A DNA stretch of 64,000 bases from Bacteroidota bacterium (GCA_016709725.1 JADJMG010000008.1:124001-188000), one strand, 5' to 3'; shown: positions 1-9,582, numbered from the stretch's first letter. The notes: generated by a model not told the origin, from the sequence alone. Translations and numbers: made by a program.

Positions 1-300
1 TTCTAAGTGATTATCGAATATTGCCAACTTAGTTGCCCAGGTAGTTCTATGCTTATTCCTTACAATTTGAAGTTTAAAGCCATTGGAAAATCCAATTTGC
101 TCGAAGTTATCTCTGCCAACTTGCATTGTGTTTTTAACTCTAGAATACATCTTACGACAACTCATTCGCTTGTGATTTTTACGAATTTTGTTACATACTT
201 TAATGACTTCTTTTGATACACTAGAAATATATTCTTGCCGCAATCTATATTTATAAATTGCTTGTTTACTTATCCCAGCTGCAATATACAAATCCTTCAT
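1..300 (-). CDS. IS3-family transposase OrfB, N-terminal part (partial)
   Basis: Translation from the ATG at 300 stays open to the window edge (100 codons). It begins MKDLYIAAGISKQAIYKY and contains a basic stretch, NHKRMSCRKMY, followed by VGRDNF and RNKHRTTWATK. This matches the HTH_21-like N-terminal region that precedes the DDE integrase core in IS3-family OrfB proteins. The catalytic DDE residues would lie beyond the window. The ATG overlaps the TGA of orfA in an ATGA arrangement (297-300), so translation is probably coupled rather than made only by the -1 frameshift typical of many IS3 elements. Confidence 0.75.
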   Translation of the reverse strand, partial: MKDLYIAAGISKQAIYKYRLRQEYISSVSKEVIKVCNKIRKNHKRMSCRKMYSRVKNTMQVGRDNFEQIGFSNGFKLQIVRNKHRTTWATKLAIFDNHLE

Positions 301-722
301 TTTGTAGTGGTGGGTGGTTCGTTTTTCGACTCGGAATCGCTCGAGGGCTCCTTTGATAAATTTTTTTTTAAATCTGTCTTAAATTCCTCGTTAGCTAAAT
401 CAATGATCTTAGAAAGTAAATCTACTTCCATTTGTTTACGACCCAAGGCCGCCTCCAAGTCCTTTATGCGACGTTCTAGTTCTTGGCTGCGATAAGCTTC
501 GCTTTTATCTTCTACTACCATAACCCTATTTTTTATCAAATGTCGGGAATATCGGTAAATCCAGTTGTAAATGGTTTGAATGCATACTCCTAGCTCATGA
601 CTGGCTTGTATTACAGTGCATTTGCCTTGCTCCACATCCTTCACAACAGAGCGTTGAACGGCTTCACTGAAGACTCGTCGCTGCTCTAAATACTTTGTTT
701 TTTTTACTTTTTTCGTTTCCAT
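297..722 (-). CDS. IS3-family transposase OrfA (helix-turn-helix protein)
   Basis: A 141-residue basic protein. An N-terminal helix-turn-helix lies at about residues 15-60 (VIQASHELGVCIQTIYNWIYRY), the DNA-binding head of IS3/IS911-type OrfA proteins. A charged heptad-like helix at about 75-115 (ELERRIKDLEAALGRKQMEVD) fits the leucine zipper that multimerises OrfA. The last 25 residues are a low-complexity Ser/Glu/Pro/Thr tail. The stop overlaps the start of orfB by four bases. Its role is to bind the IS ends and assist OrfB. The family assignment is firm; the subgroup is not resolved. Confidence 0.8.
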   Translation of the reverse strand: METKKVKKTKYLEQRRVFSEAVQRSVVKDVEQGKCTVIQASHELGVCIQTIYNWIYRYSRHLIKNRVMVVEDKSEAYRSQELERRIKDLEAALGRKQMEVDLLSKIIDLANEEFKTDLKKNLSKEPSSDSESKNEPPTTTK

Positions 723-770
723 TTTAGGTTGATTTTTTGGTCAACCTATTTCAGTCACGCACACTAGAAG

Positions 771-2339
771 CTAATCCTTAACAACAAATTTACGAGTTAG
801 AATAATATCACCTTGTATAACTCGAATGAAATAAACACCAGCCTGTAGTGAGAATTCTATTAAACGTTGATTGTCATTCAGCAAACCTGATTGTACTACT
901 TGCCCTGCTACAGAGTAAATAACATAATTAAACTCACCAGTTGGCATTCCAATTATACTTATATAATCTTGTGCAGGCACTGGAGCGACAACCCATGCGT
1001 TATCATTTTGCAACTGTTGAATTCCAGTAGGGGTTGCTTGCAATCGCCACGAAGACATTGAATAGTTCAAACTTTGAGAATCGTAGATCGATGCCCCTAC
1101 AAATAGCGTATTGAAATCGGATTGAATCATATTAACTTCACCAAAGCCCACGGTATCGAGTAAAACTAAACTTGACGTTTGCACACCCATTGAATTCATG
1201 CGCACCAAATAATAATTTTGCAAACTATTGGAAAGGGCAATACTCTTATCTGTCAATAAGGTAATAGTACCGGTTGAATCGATCACTTGTGCTCTTGCAT
1301 GATAATCGACTCCCGCAGTTTGTGCAAGCGGAGAAATAAATAAAGAGTCGCCCGTAAATCGATTAATTCCTCGAAGCTCAACTTCTGGAGATGTCAATCC
1401 AACAGTTTGATACTTCGTGTGTGAAATGTAAAGCATCGAATCAAAAGAACATAGACCTATAGGATCTGAAAGATAACCTGAAGTATAGGATTGAATCCAC
1501 AATGGCTGCAAAGTAGTATCGGCGCATACAACGCCATAATGTGATCCTGCGGACATACCTAAAGACTGCATATCTAACAAATACAATTTATCTTCTTTGA
1601 AAAGCACATCTGAAATAAGGTTGCTATAATAGTTTGAAAGGGATATGCTAGCAACGGTTTGTCCTGCTGTATCCAACTTTAATAGCATAGCATGAGATGG
1701 TGAACCCGTAAACCCTGTCATGCAATTCAAGTACAAATGCTTTTCATAATAGGTAATACCAAGTCCTTGCTGTGTTGAAGGGATAAGCATCGACCACAAC
1801 TGCTGTCCTGCAGGAGAATACTTAAGTAATTTTGCTTTATACGTTCCACTCAAACTGTATCCAGTAAAATAATAATTGTTTGCATCATCAACACAAACTC
1901 CCATCCCTTGATCATAAAGTTGACTGGTTCCATCGATGGTATCCAACCACAACAACTGTCCTGCACTACTATATTTCATTATTAAAATATCATTGAGGTT
2001 GGAGGCATTAAAATACTCACCACATAAAATTAAATCTCCGTTCAAATCCAATGTTGCCGCAACTATGGTTTCATTCTTCCCAGCAGGACCTGCATAAGTA
2101 GTTCGCCAAATTTCTGCGCCTTGATCATCATACTTTGCAATCAAAAGATCACTTCTTGTTTGCCCAGCGGGAATCAATCTACCGATAGTATAAACGAAGC
2201 CAGTATCCTTCACCAGTAAACTCGTGTATTCATCACCATTGGCGCCATCATCCAATATTTGTTGCCAGCTAACCTGGAACTGCGCAGTTGCATTGAGCTT
2301 ACACAGAACGACTAGAAGTAAAACTATAATTCTAAGCAT
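771..2339 (-). CDS. Secreted beta-propeller-like protein with T9SS type A sorting domain
   Basis: A 522-residue protein starting MLRIIVLLLVVLCKLNATAQ, a clear signal peptide. The body (about 25-430) has repeated blades of the type 'LIAKYDDQGAEIW', 'ILIMKYSSAGQLLWL' and 'AKLLKYSPAGQQLWS'. These are the D-x-x-G-x-x-x-W pattern of SBBP/delta-60-like propellers in Bacteroidota secreted proteins. The last ~80 residues form a T9SS type A C-terminal domain: a PVPAQDYISI motif, then AGQVVQSG, AGVYFIRV and terminal RKFVVKD. It is expected to be exported by Sec, then moved across the outer membrane by the T9SS and anchored at the surface. The specific ligand or role is unknown. Confidence 0.75.
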   Translation of the reverse strand: MLRIIVLLLVVLCKLNATAQFQVSWQQILDDGANGDEYTSLLVKDTGFVYTIGRLIPAGQTRSDLLIAKYDDQGAEIWRTTYAGPAGKNETIVAATLDLNGDLILCGEYFNASNLNDILIMKYSSAGQLLWLDTIDGTSQLYDQGMGVCVDDANNYYFTGYSLSGTYKAKLLKYSPAGQQLWSMLIPSTQQGLGITYYEKHLYLNCMTGFTGSPSHAMLLKLDTAGQTVASISLSNYYSNLISDVLFKEDKLYLLDMQSLGMSAGSHYGVVCADTTLQPLWIQSYTSGYLSDPIGLCSFDSMLYISHTKYQTVGLTSPEVELRGINRFTGDSLFISPLAQTAGVDYHARAQVIDSTGTITLLTDKSIALSNSLQNYYLVRMNSMGVQTSSLVLLDTVGFGEVNMIQSDFNTLFVGASIYDSQSLNYSMSSWRLQATPTGIQQLQNDNAWVVAPVPAQDYISIIGMPTGEFNYVIYSVAGQVVQSGLLNDNQRLIEFSLQAGVYFIRVIQGDIILTRKFVVKD

Positions 2340-2400
2340 AATCCTTTCGATTTACAACCTAAAAATAATAATTAAATTTATACAAACAAGAAAAGATAAA

Positions 2401-2724
2401 TCAATGCTTCACCACAAACTTTCTACTCTGTGTGTTACCATCTCTAGTAATCCGCATAAAGTACACTCCATCAGAGAACAAACTGGTATTCAACTTAAAT
2501 TCATTCCTTCCTTCATTCGAATCTATTTCTTTTTGGTAAATAGTTTGTCCAAGGATATCAATACATGACAGTTGTACTTTTTCGTTATTCAATGAATTCC
2601 ATGTTATGTTAAGTTCATCTTGCGTTGGATTCGGATAAAGTATGAGACTATTGATTTCTTCATCCTGCAATCGAGGACAATTAATTAAGGTAACATTTAA
2701 ATGCGATTTGCGCTTATGCCACAA
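2401..2724 (-). CDS. C-terminal fragment of adhesin A with T9SS type A sorting domain
   Basis: A 107-residue open frame whose start has no independent support. Its residues from LNVTLINCPRLQDEE onward align with the end of the sister adhesin (LNITMLSCPRLANDEK). It then has the T9SS CTD features: LILYPNPTQDELNITW, a LGQTIY turn, DGVYFMRIT and the terminal RKFVVKH. Upstream, 2725-3097 carries the missing last Ig-like repeats split over two frames (KGKPAAPSTITGP, then PAGASLISGQGTNSI after a one-base shift). It is therefore the broken 3' end of the gene reaching to 7820, not a free small gene. Confidence 0.7.
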   Translation of the reverse strand: MWHKRKSHLNVTLINCPRLQDEEINSLILYPNPTQDELNITWNSLNNEKVQLSCIDILGQTIYQKEIDSNEGRNEFKLNTSLFSDGVYFMRITRDGNTQSRKFVVKH

Positions 2725-3097
2725 CTATTAATTGCTTTTACTTTTAATGCTAACACATTACCAACTGATCCTGTAAAATTTAATAAAATTGAATTTGTTC
2801 CTTGTCCACTTATCAAACTTGCACCTGCAGGATCGTCCAAGTGTAGATACTTGCTCCAGCTGTAGCATTGCAGGAATACACAATATTTTGTCCATTATAA
2901 CAGGGATTGGATGGCCCAGTTATCGTAGAAGGTGCAGCAGGTTTTCCTTTTAAAGTTTTGAAAGAATTTACAGCGCTTCCACATAAACTTGTAGCCGAAA
3001 CAATGATGTCACCAGTGATGAAGCTGCTATTAAAAGTAACATTAACTGAATTCGTACCTTGCCCTGAATTAATAATTGCTCCTACGGGAACTGACCA

Positions 3098-6000
3098 TCA
3101 ATAATTTATTCCAGGAAGATTTACAACTGAATAAGTTTTTGTAAGTCCACAAACACCGTTTGCTGTTCCTGTAATATTTCCAATAGAACTTAAGCTGGCG
3201 GTTGCTTCAATGGTTAAACAACGATAGCCAGAATTACCGCAAGTATTTTGCGTCCGAACACAAACATCTCCTTGAACATTCGTGGCATTTCCTGTAACCG
3301 TAATTGCATTCGTTCCATTTCCATTCAATATTATTAAACCTGATGGAACTGTCCAGTTATAGTAACTACTTCCAAATACAACATTGGTTGAAAACACAAC
3401 GGTGTCAGAAGCACAAAAAAGGTTGGGGCCATTCACTGCAGTAGGTTTAGCTGGTTTACCATAAATAGTTTTCGTACGTGCATTACTGTTACCACAAACA
3501 TTGGAAGCAACAACAGAAAGTACACCTGAAACAAATGAAGTGCTATATTGAATACTCACGGCATTAGTTCCTTGTCCTGATAAGATGGAAGCGCCAACAG
3601 GTGCTGTCCATAAATAAGTAACATTCGCAACATTGGTTACTGAATAACTTCGTGTTAAACCACACACACCAAATCCTGAACCTGTAATGGTAGAGGGAAC
3701 AGATGGAACACTTGAATTGGCAACTAAATTCAAACACATGGGGGCAGTTGTACCACATACATTGGATGCGGTTACGCATAATATTCCAGCGGTGAAATTA
3801 CTTGCGAAATTTACGACAAGAACATTAGTCCCATTTCCAGATACAATGGTCGTGTTAGCGGGAATTGTCCATTGATAATTGGTAGCTCCTAGTGAAGCGG
3901 GAACCGTGAAAGTAATGTTTGATGACCCCGCACATACCGAAGGGGAACCAATAATATTACTTAACGGTGCGGGTGGTTGATTGAGCACATTTAAAGTAAA
4001 AGAAGCCGATGACGTTAATCCATTACCGTCAGTAACGGTAACCGTATACGTTCCGGTTGTCAAATTACTTAAACTAGAAACAGCACTTCCATTACTCCAA
4101 AAATAAGCGTAAGGAGAAACTCCTCCAGTAACCGTGAGCACTATAGCTCCGTCGTTTCCTCCGGGGCAGGTTTCATGTGTAATAGTTCCACTCACGGAAA
4201 GAGCAGAATTAGGTCCATATCCGCAGGGAGTAGTATTAGCAGTGATCAACCATGGATTCGAATTCCCATTGGGACTTGAAGGTATTGCATATGGACTCGT
4301 TTGAACCGGAATAATTGGCCAATCCCAACTCGTAACTCTAACAGAATCATAAGCAGGGGAAGCATTGACACCATAGCTTTGAGTGTATGTAACCGTAGTG
4401 TATGGAGTTATCAATCGCATCCAATAATCAACAACAGACGTTGCTCGATAAGGCTGTGCTTTCCCTTGATTAAATGCAGACATACCAGTAGCTCTTTCTG
4501 AAGTTGTAAATCGATACATAATATCGGCAACTGGATTTGCTCCTGTTTTACTTAATATCCAATAACGATCCACTGCTCCGGCAGCATTATTTGCACCCGC
4601 TAAATTATTAATATGGGTAACTGTTGGAGGCAATGGTAAATTTCCTGGAGCATTGTACGTTGAGATGTCCATGTCTCCCATATTTCCACTTTTATGTAAA
4701 AACGAAAAAGGAATATAAAGCGGAGCTGCAATGGCACCACTACCGAAAGGCACCACACGATAACCGAATACTGAATTAATGTTTTTCCAAATCACAGATG
4801 CAGTTGCACTTTCGGAGATTAAAAAGCCATTGGTTCTTTCAAACGCACCTTTAGGAGAAACTAAGTTTCCTGTTGCACTCATTGCGCCTGGATTGTTCAT
4901 GGTTAACGAATAGGTATTCATCCTCAATTGTCCTTGAGAAAGAATTAAGGAGGTATCAATCGATATAGCACGCATCATGGTTACAAATTGGGAAGCAGCA
5001 CCTTTATTAATTTCCAACTCGTTGAAAGTAGTAGACTGAGTACCTGCAATAGTTTGCGCAACGGTACTATCCATTTTTACTCGACTATAACCTGCCTCAA
5101 AGATCCCATTATTCAACCAATCTTCTTGTATATTAATTATCGCTTTACTGTAAGGTCGAATAATTAAGAATGTAAAATTAGGACGGAAAGAACTTAATCC
5201 ACTAAAGAAATTATCCGTTACACCCGCACCAGGAAACAAAGCACAACCTGCACCAGCATTGGTTGTTGAAGATAGAATCAGCGTTGATTTAACTCCTGTT
5301 GTTTGGGTAATGCTGATCCGATCATCATTGGATCCGATATTAGCTGAATTGTCAAAACAATATTGAATCAAGATATTATTGACACCATCCCATACAATAG
5401 GTGTTGCTAAATTGATGGTATTTACTCCAGGGAAAGTAGTTGTTAACGCTGTTGGGCCATAAACGGTTGTAAATGGACCAGCATAGGGTGTAGTACTCGC
5501 ATGCTGCGTAAACGGAACCAACGCATAGCTTACCGTAAATCCACCAAAGGCAGCGGTACTCCCTTTAAAATTTAAACTAAACTGTATTCCAGTAATATTA
5601 TCATTGGGCGCTAGTCCCGCCAATGTTAATTCAGCTTGAGAATAAATAATTTGCGTTCGAGCATCTGTGCTTTGTGCTTTGAGAAGAGTATAAATATTGT
5701 TTATGATTGTTCCATTACCGTATTTCAAATTTTTAGTTAATGAATTGATCACTTTTACAGTGCCATTATTAATTAAATCTTTTCTCAATTTTAATGCATT
5801 CGCACTTGCATTTGGAGCGTCTATAATTAAAGAATCCAATGAAGAAATCGTCAAGTTGTTTGCATTACCCCCAACTGTCGACTGAATCGTTGGACAGAAA
5901 TAAGGACGTGTTGAAATTCCAGAAGGAGGAAATACTTGCACCCGATCTACTACAGCATCATCAGAAATAGCAGGAACACCTCCACACCAGTTTCCAGGGC

Positions 6001-7099
6001 TATTCCAATCGTCTGTATTTCCTAACCACAATTTATATCCTACAGGACAGTTAGGAGAAATAACAATATTAAAATCTTCAATCTCTCCATAATTTTGTTG
6101 AGAACAAGGATCAATATTTGAACTGGCAAAAACCTCGCGCACTCTCATACGTGTTAACCCAGTATAACCTGCTACAGGGGTAACGAATGGTATACTCAAC
6201 GTTTGATTTGCACCGCAATTTACTTGTCCTAATTTTTCGCCAGCATCAATAAAATCACCATCTCGATTATAATCGATGAATACAGCAATATTATTATTTG
6301 ATAACCATGTTCCAGCTTGCACTGCTATAGAATAGGCAGTTCCTTGAGTCAATACTACAGTTCGTCCTGCTACAGGATCCCACAATTCATAATCGGGTGG
6401 ATGTGCTGTAAAGTCACAACCAGCACCACCATTTGACACCAAACATGGCAAGTTAGAAGGTAACCCTGTATTATTATTTGTTGGCCCAACAGATGTATTA
6501 ATTGCAGTTCCACTTGCGCCATTTAAAACAACCGATTGAATAAAATCATTATTGGTGTAACTAAAAACATTACCTGAAGTTCCATGCGTGTATGATCCAA
6601 TACAATACGGCAATCCAATTTGACTTGCGCCTGGCAGAGAGAATCCTCCAGCACTAGGAGTAACTGTAACACCCGAACCTCCAGGTGATGGACAAGTACC
6701 AGCAGTTCCACCCACTGCGGAACTACGCAAATCAGCATCAACAAAATTATTGCTGGTAGCAGTAGCTTTAATATCGTACGTCAACCAGAAATAGGTAGTA
6801 TCGTATTCTAGATACATACACGATGTAGCTCCATTTACAAAATCGAGATTGGTACCGGGAGCAGCTATGATTTGTCCAAATCTGCGAACTGGATAATCAT
6901 CAGTTCCAGCAGTAACTGGAAATGGACTTACATAATTCGTGTCAAAGAGTGTACTACCACCTGTGTAATAAATTTTTGCATCATCAATATCTAATACATT
7001 GGTAGTTCCATTGGTGTTCATTAAAATCGAATCCAATTTTACTGCGGTAGAAAGAACTCCATTCACAACACCACAACCACTTGTACCCCGATAATACAA
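3098..7099 (-). CDS. Central part of adhesin A: GEVED, SprB-like and Ig-like repeats
   Basis: A 1333-residue open frame forming the middle of the interrupted adhesin; its first Met is internal. Residues ~1-120 continue the N-terminal jelly-roll-like region. A GEVED domain follows at ~230-350 (YELWDPVAGR, FIDYNRDGDFIDAGEKLGQ, YGEIEDFNI). Next comes a large beta-rich region, a SprB-like repeat at ~1010-1080 (CPGGNDGAIVL, PYAYFWSNG, TYTVTVTDGNG), and then Ig/PKD-like repeats with the recurring motif LSGQGTNAVSIQY and CG-bounded spacers. It ends at an in-frame TGA that replaces one residue before WSVP. The likely role is a surface adhesin or matrix protein; the ligand is unknown. Confidence 0.7.
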   Translation of the reverse strand: MYYRGTSGCGVVNGVLSTAVKLDSILMNTNGTTNVLDIDDAKIYYTGGSTLFDTNYVSPFPVTAGTDDYPVRRFGQIIAAPGTNLDFVNGATSCMYLEYDTTYFWLTYDIKATATSNNFVDADLRSSAVGGTAGTCPSPGGSGVTVTPSAGGFSLPGASQIGLPYCIGSYTHGTSGNVFSYTNNDFIQSVVLNGASGTAINTSVGPTNNNTGLPSNLPCLVSNGGAGCDFTAHPPDYELWDPVAGRTVVLTQGTAYSIAVQAGTWLSNNNIAVFIDYNRDGDFIDAGEKLGQVNCGANQTLSIPFVTPVAGYTGLTRMRVREVFASSNIDPCSQQNYGEIEDFNIVISPNCPVGYKLWLGNTDDWNSPGNWCGGVPAISDDAVVDRVQVFPPSGISTRPYFCPTIQSTVGGNANNLTISSLDSLIIDAPNASANALKLRKDLINNGTVKVINSLTKNLKYGNGTIINNIYTLLKAQSTDARTQIIYSQAELTLAGLAPNDNITGIQFSLNFKGSTAAFGGFTVSYALVPFTQHASTTPYAGPFTTVYGPTALTTTFPGVNTINLATPIVWDGVNNILIQYCFDNSANIGSNDDRISITQTTGVKSTLILSSTTNAGAGCALFPGAGVTDNFFSGLSSFRPNFTFLIIRPYSKAIINIQEDWLNNGIFEAGYSRVKMDSTVAQTIAGTQSTTFNELEINKGAASQFVTMMRAISIDTSLILSQGQLRMNTYSLTMNNPGAMSATGNLVSPKGAFERTNGFLISESATASVIWKNINSVFGYRVVPFGSGAIAAPLYIPFSFLHKSGNMGDMDISTYNAPGNLPLPPTVTHINNLAGANNAAGAVDRYWILSKTGANPVADIMYRFTTSERATGMSAFNQGKAQPYRATSVVDYWMRLITPYTTVTYTQSYGVNASPAYDSVRVTSWDWPIIPVQTSPYAIPSSPNGNSNPWLITANTTPCGYGPNSALSVSGTITHETCPGGNDGAIVLTVTGGVSPYAYFWSNGSAVSSLSNLTTGTYTVTVTDGNGLTSSASFTLNVLNQPPAPLSNIIGSPSVCAGSSNITFTVPASLGATNYQWTIPANTTIVSGNGTNVLVVNFASNFTAGILCVTASNVCGTTAPMCLNLVANSSVPSVPSTITGSGFGVCGLTRSYSVTNVANVTYLWTAPVGASILSGQGTNAVSIQYSTSFVSGVLSVVASNVCGNSNARTKTIYGKPAKPTAVNGPNLFCASDTVVFSTNVVFGSSYYNWTVPSGLIILNGNGTNAITVTGNATNVQGDVCVRTQNTCGNSGYRCLTIEATASLSSIGNITGTANGVCGLTKTYSVVNLPGINY

Positions 7100-7184
7100 C
7101 GAAGGCCAACAATCATTTGATTGTTGGTACTTTCACCTACCGACGCACCATTTTGTAAAAACATATCCAACTTTACATCGCTTG

Positions 7185-7820
7185 CTAACGTTGCAGAAGG
7201 ATAGGTATTGGTCGTAACACGATCCATATAGATGTTATTACCATCCTTGCAAACACCCATGATGATGAAATAATATCTTTTGCGGTGTAGCTAGCTGCAG
7301 TTAAATCATAGGTATACAAATTCCATGTATTTGCCGTAGCTGCAGGTGCTGATAAATTATTCCTCGGAATTCGATTAGAACCTAACGTATGTGATAATAA
7401 AGTTGCACCCGACATACTCGGAGACGTGTTTATATAAACTCGAATATGATCATCGGCAAGTGCGAAACCATTATCCCGATACATGTAAAAACTAAACTGG
7501 GGATTTACTCCCGCATTATTACTGAAATCAAATGGTTTTGTAATGATGATGGAAGTATCATTATTGGTACCAACAAAAGAATTAAACATCATTAAGTTGA
7601 AACCTCCACCGGGCGCCGATCCAGGAGCTGGATTTGTAGCTGTAACCGCTGGCTGAAGTACGAATGCCGAGCTAACATTAGTCGCATACTTTTGACTCCG
7701 CCAACCCGGTGCTGGGAAAATAGTTGAGCTTTCAAACGATTCTATTTGCTGTACCATTTGGGGGAAAGCAAGGTTGCTTAGCAATACAAAGACTGCTAAT
7801 AAAGTATAAATTTTTTTCAT
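7185..7820 (-). CDS. N-terminal part of adhesin A: signal peptide and cleaved-adhesin-like domain
   Basis: The frame opens with MKKIYTLLAVFVLLSNLAFPQ, a Sec signal peptide. It continues with ESFESSTIFPAPGWRS, NNDTSIIITKPFDFS and DDHIRVYINTSPS, resembling cleaved-adhesin/choice-of-anchor J jelly-roll domains that often sit at the head of T9SS proteins. The true frame is lost near 7265, where the sister gene has one more A in the run before GATATTATT. After that point the 20-odd residues to the stop are out of frame. The correct sequence resumes in another frame (YYFIIMGVCKDGNNIYMDRV, about 7100-7262). Confidence 0.72.
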   Translation of the reverse strand: MKKIYTLLAVFVLLSNLAFPQMVQQIESFESSTIFPAPGWRSQKYATNVSSAFVLQPAVTATNPAPGSAPGGGFNLMMFNSFVGTNNDTSIIITKPFDFSNNAGVNPQFSFYMYRDNGFALADDHIRVYINTSPSMSGATLLSHTLGSNRIPRNNLSAPAATANTWNLYTYDLTAASYTAKDIISSSWVFARMVITSIWIVLRPIPILLQR

Positions 7821-7863
7821 AGTAAAAATATAGGTACTGTTTGGAGGATCTGAGTTATGATAT

Positions 7864-7893
7864 CAAAATTAGGAAAATACCTCAGAAAAACAA
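7864..7893 (-). promoter_or_regulatory. Bacteroidota-type promoter for adhesin A
   Basis: On the minus strand TTG (7893-7891) is followed by exactly 19 bases and TAATTTTG (7871-7864). This fits the phylum's -33 TTG / -7 TAnnTTTG consensus. The start codon at 7820 lies 44 bases downstream. The sister adhesin has the same arrangement. Confidence 0.6.
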
Positions 7894-8054
7894 GATATTT
7901 CCAATATATATTCAAACAAACCATCTATTTTATGATCAAGAATTGAAAGTACAATCATTCCCAGAAAATGATTGTATAGTATACATCCAGACTATCCCGA
8001 TCTTCGAATCCTCGAAATGAAAAATATTAATAAATCCTATAAGGTATTTTAAAA

Positions 8055-8100
8055 TAATTCCGAATAATTAATCCTATTTAGAATTAATTATTCGGAATTA
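8055..8100 (-). terminator. 18-bp perfect inverted repeat downstream of adhesin B
   Basis: The arms 8055-8072 and 8083-8100 are perfectly complementary around a 10-base loop. The repeat begins 19 bases past the stop of the minus-strand gene at 8119. Read on the minus strand it is followed by TTTT (8054-8051). It fits an intrinsic terminator for adhesin B, although the stem is AT-rich, so a protein-binding palindrome is also possible. Confidence 0.5.
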
Positions 8101-8118
8101 CAATGACAATTTTAAAGC

Positions 8119-9582
8119 TTAATGTTTCACCACAAACCTACGAGTTCGAACAAGATCACCTTGCACGACGCGAATGAAATAAACGCCATTAGAGAAATTT
8201 GAAGTATTGATTTTAATTCCAGCTGCAACTTCTGAGCGCTCATAATTCTTACTCATTAATTGTTGCCCGAGGATATCGATACAGGTAACTAACAAATCTT
8301 CATCAGTGTCCGTGAACCATGACATCGTAAGCTCATCTTTAGCAGGATTAGGAAAGAGTACAATATCAGACTTTTCATCATTAGCAAGTCTAGGACAGCT
8401 TAGCATTGTAATATTTAATGTTTTATTGGTACTTGTCCCACAAGCATTACTCGCCTTTACTTTCAACGCAAGGACATTTCCAACCGTACTTGCAAAGTTG
8501 AGTACAATAGAATTTGTTCCTTGCCCACTCACCAAGCTCGCGCCGGCAGGAATCGTCCATGTGTAGCTTGTGGCTCCGGTCGAATTGCTACATGAATAAT
8601 TTATATTTTGCCCATTGAAACATGCGCTCGTAGGTCCTGTAATAGTTGATGGAATGGCTGGCTTCCCTGTGATAGTTTTAGAAGCTGTGGTTGAACTACC
8701 ACATGAATTTGTTCCTGTTATTACAATATTTCCCGAAGTAAATGAATTACTATATGAAATACTAACGGCATTAGTCCCTTGTCCTGAAAGCAAAGTTGCA
8801 CCAGAAGGAACGGTCCAATTAAATGTTACTCCTATTTGATTAACCACAGAATAATTTTTAGTGGAATTACAAACACCATTTGCATTACCTGTTATGGTTC
8901 CGATTGCTAATGGATTTGGAATGATGTTCACTGCTAAGCATAAATTGGCTGAATTTCCACAACTATTTTTCGCTTTTACACAAACATCTCCAGCAACCGC
9001 TGTTGAACTCACCTTTACTGTCACGCTAGTGGTATTTTGTCCCGATAATATGTTTATGCCAGTAGGCATTGTCCAGGTGTAAGTATTATTACCAAAAACG
9101 GCAACGGTAGAAAAAACTACAGTATCTGTTTTACACAATTGCGTTGGTCCATTAATTACAGTTGGCTTTGTTGGCTTTCCATACACCGTTTTAGTGCGCG
9201 CATTGCTTGTGCCACATGCATTGCTAGCAACCACTGAAATAGCTCCTGAAACAAACGAAGTAGTGAATTGTATTGAAACAGCATTGGTGCCTTGCCCTGA
9301 AAGTATGGTGGCACCAGCAGGAACCGACCATGTGTAACTCACATTTGCCACATTCGTTACAGAATAACTTCTTGTTAACCCACATACTCCGTACCCTGAA
9401 CCGGTAATTGCTGAAGGGGTACTTGGCGCAGGAGCACTATTAATTACCAAACAAGAAGGTGATGTTGAACCACAAACGTTAGAAGCAGTTACACACAAAA
9501 CACCAGTGGTAAAGTTGGCATTAAAGTTTACAATTATTGCATTCGTTCCTTGCCCGGAAACTAAGGTCATATTGGAAGGCAA
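8119..9582 (-). CDS. C-terminal part of adhesin B: Ig-like repeats and T9SS type A sorting domain
   Basis: A 487-residue frame beginning inside an Ig-like repeat (PSNMTLVSGQGTNAIIVNF); the first Met is internal. Four to five repeats of ~85 residues follow, each with CG...KTITGKP-type linkers and LSGQGTNAVSI. From about residue 400 comes the T9SS type A CTD: PRLANDEKSDIVLFPNPAKDELTMSW, LGQQLMSK, NGVYFIRVVQGD and terminal RRFVVKH. The repeats are Thr/Asn/Ser-rich with paired Cys, as expected for an extracellular stalk. The gene's 5' portion lies at 9636-13488 in other frames. Confidence 0.72.
   Translation of the reverse strand: MPSNMTLVSGQGTNAIIVNFNANFTTGVLCVTASNVCGSTSPSCLVINSAPAPSTPSAITGSGYGVCGLTRSYSVTNVANVSYTWSVPAGATILSGQGTNAVSIQFTTSFVSGAISVVASNACGTSNARTKTVYGKPTKPTVINGPTQLCKTDTVVFSTVAVFGNNTYTWTMPTGINILSGQNTTSVTVKVSSTAVAGDVCVKAKNSCGNSANLCLAVNIIPNPLAIGTITGNANGVCNSTKNYSVVNQIGVTFNWTVPSGATLLSGQGTNAVSISYSNSFTSGNIVITGTNSCGSSTTASKTITGKPAIPSTITGPTSACFNGQNINYSCSNSTGATSYTWTIPAGASLVSGQGTNSIVLNFASTVGNVLALKVKASNACGTSTNKTLNITMLSCPRLANDEKSDIVLFPNPAKDELTMSWFTDTDEDLLVTCIDILGQQLMSKNYERSEVAAGIKINTSNFSNGVYFIRVVQGDLVRTRRFVVKH

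Larger units (their letters stand above)
1..757 (-). mobile_element. IS3-family insertion sequence, partial (cut by the left window edge)
   Basis: Two consecutive minus-strand genes have the organisation of IS3-family orfA and orfB. Upstream of orfA lies a perfect 8-bp inverted repeat, TAGGTTGA and TCAACCTA, at 725-748. Reading inward on the minus strand, a candidate terminal repeat starts TGACTGAAATAGGTTGACC near 757, which fits the TG(A) ends of the family. The other end is outside the window, so neither the full terminal repeat nor a target duplication can be checked. The element stops about 14 bp short of the stop codon of the neighbouring gene and does not break it. The family call rests on the two genes; the exact right border is inferred. 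Confidence 0.7.
2401..7820 (-). pseudogene. Giant T9SS adhesin A (tandem paralogue 1), interrupted reading frame
   Basis: Read across frames, 2401-7820 encodes one ~1800-residue protein collinear with the gene at 8119-13488. Lesions seen by comparison with that copy are: loss of one A in an A-run near 7265 (AAAA here, AAAAA in the sister); a frame change near 7110-7120, best explained by one lost A; an in-frame TGA at 3098-3100 inside an Ig-like repeat (Y-stop-WSVP, where the sisters have YTWSVP); one lost C near 2830; and one lost base near 2717. All domains can still be recognised, so decay is recent or the lesions are sequence errors. Parts are listed separately. Confidence 0.7.

Noticed and set aside
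2224..2568. Plus-strand frame across the gap between 2339 and 2401
   Set aside because: It overlaps two minus-strand T9SS genes and its translation is low-complexity antisense sequence without features.
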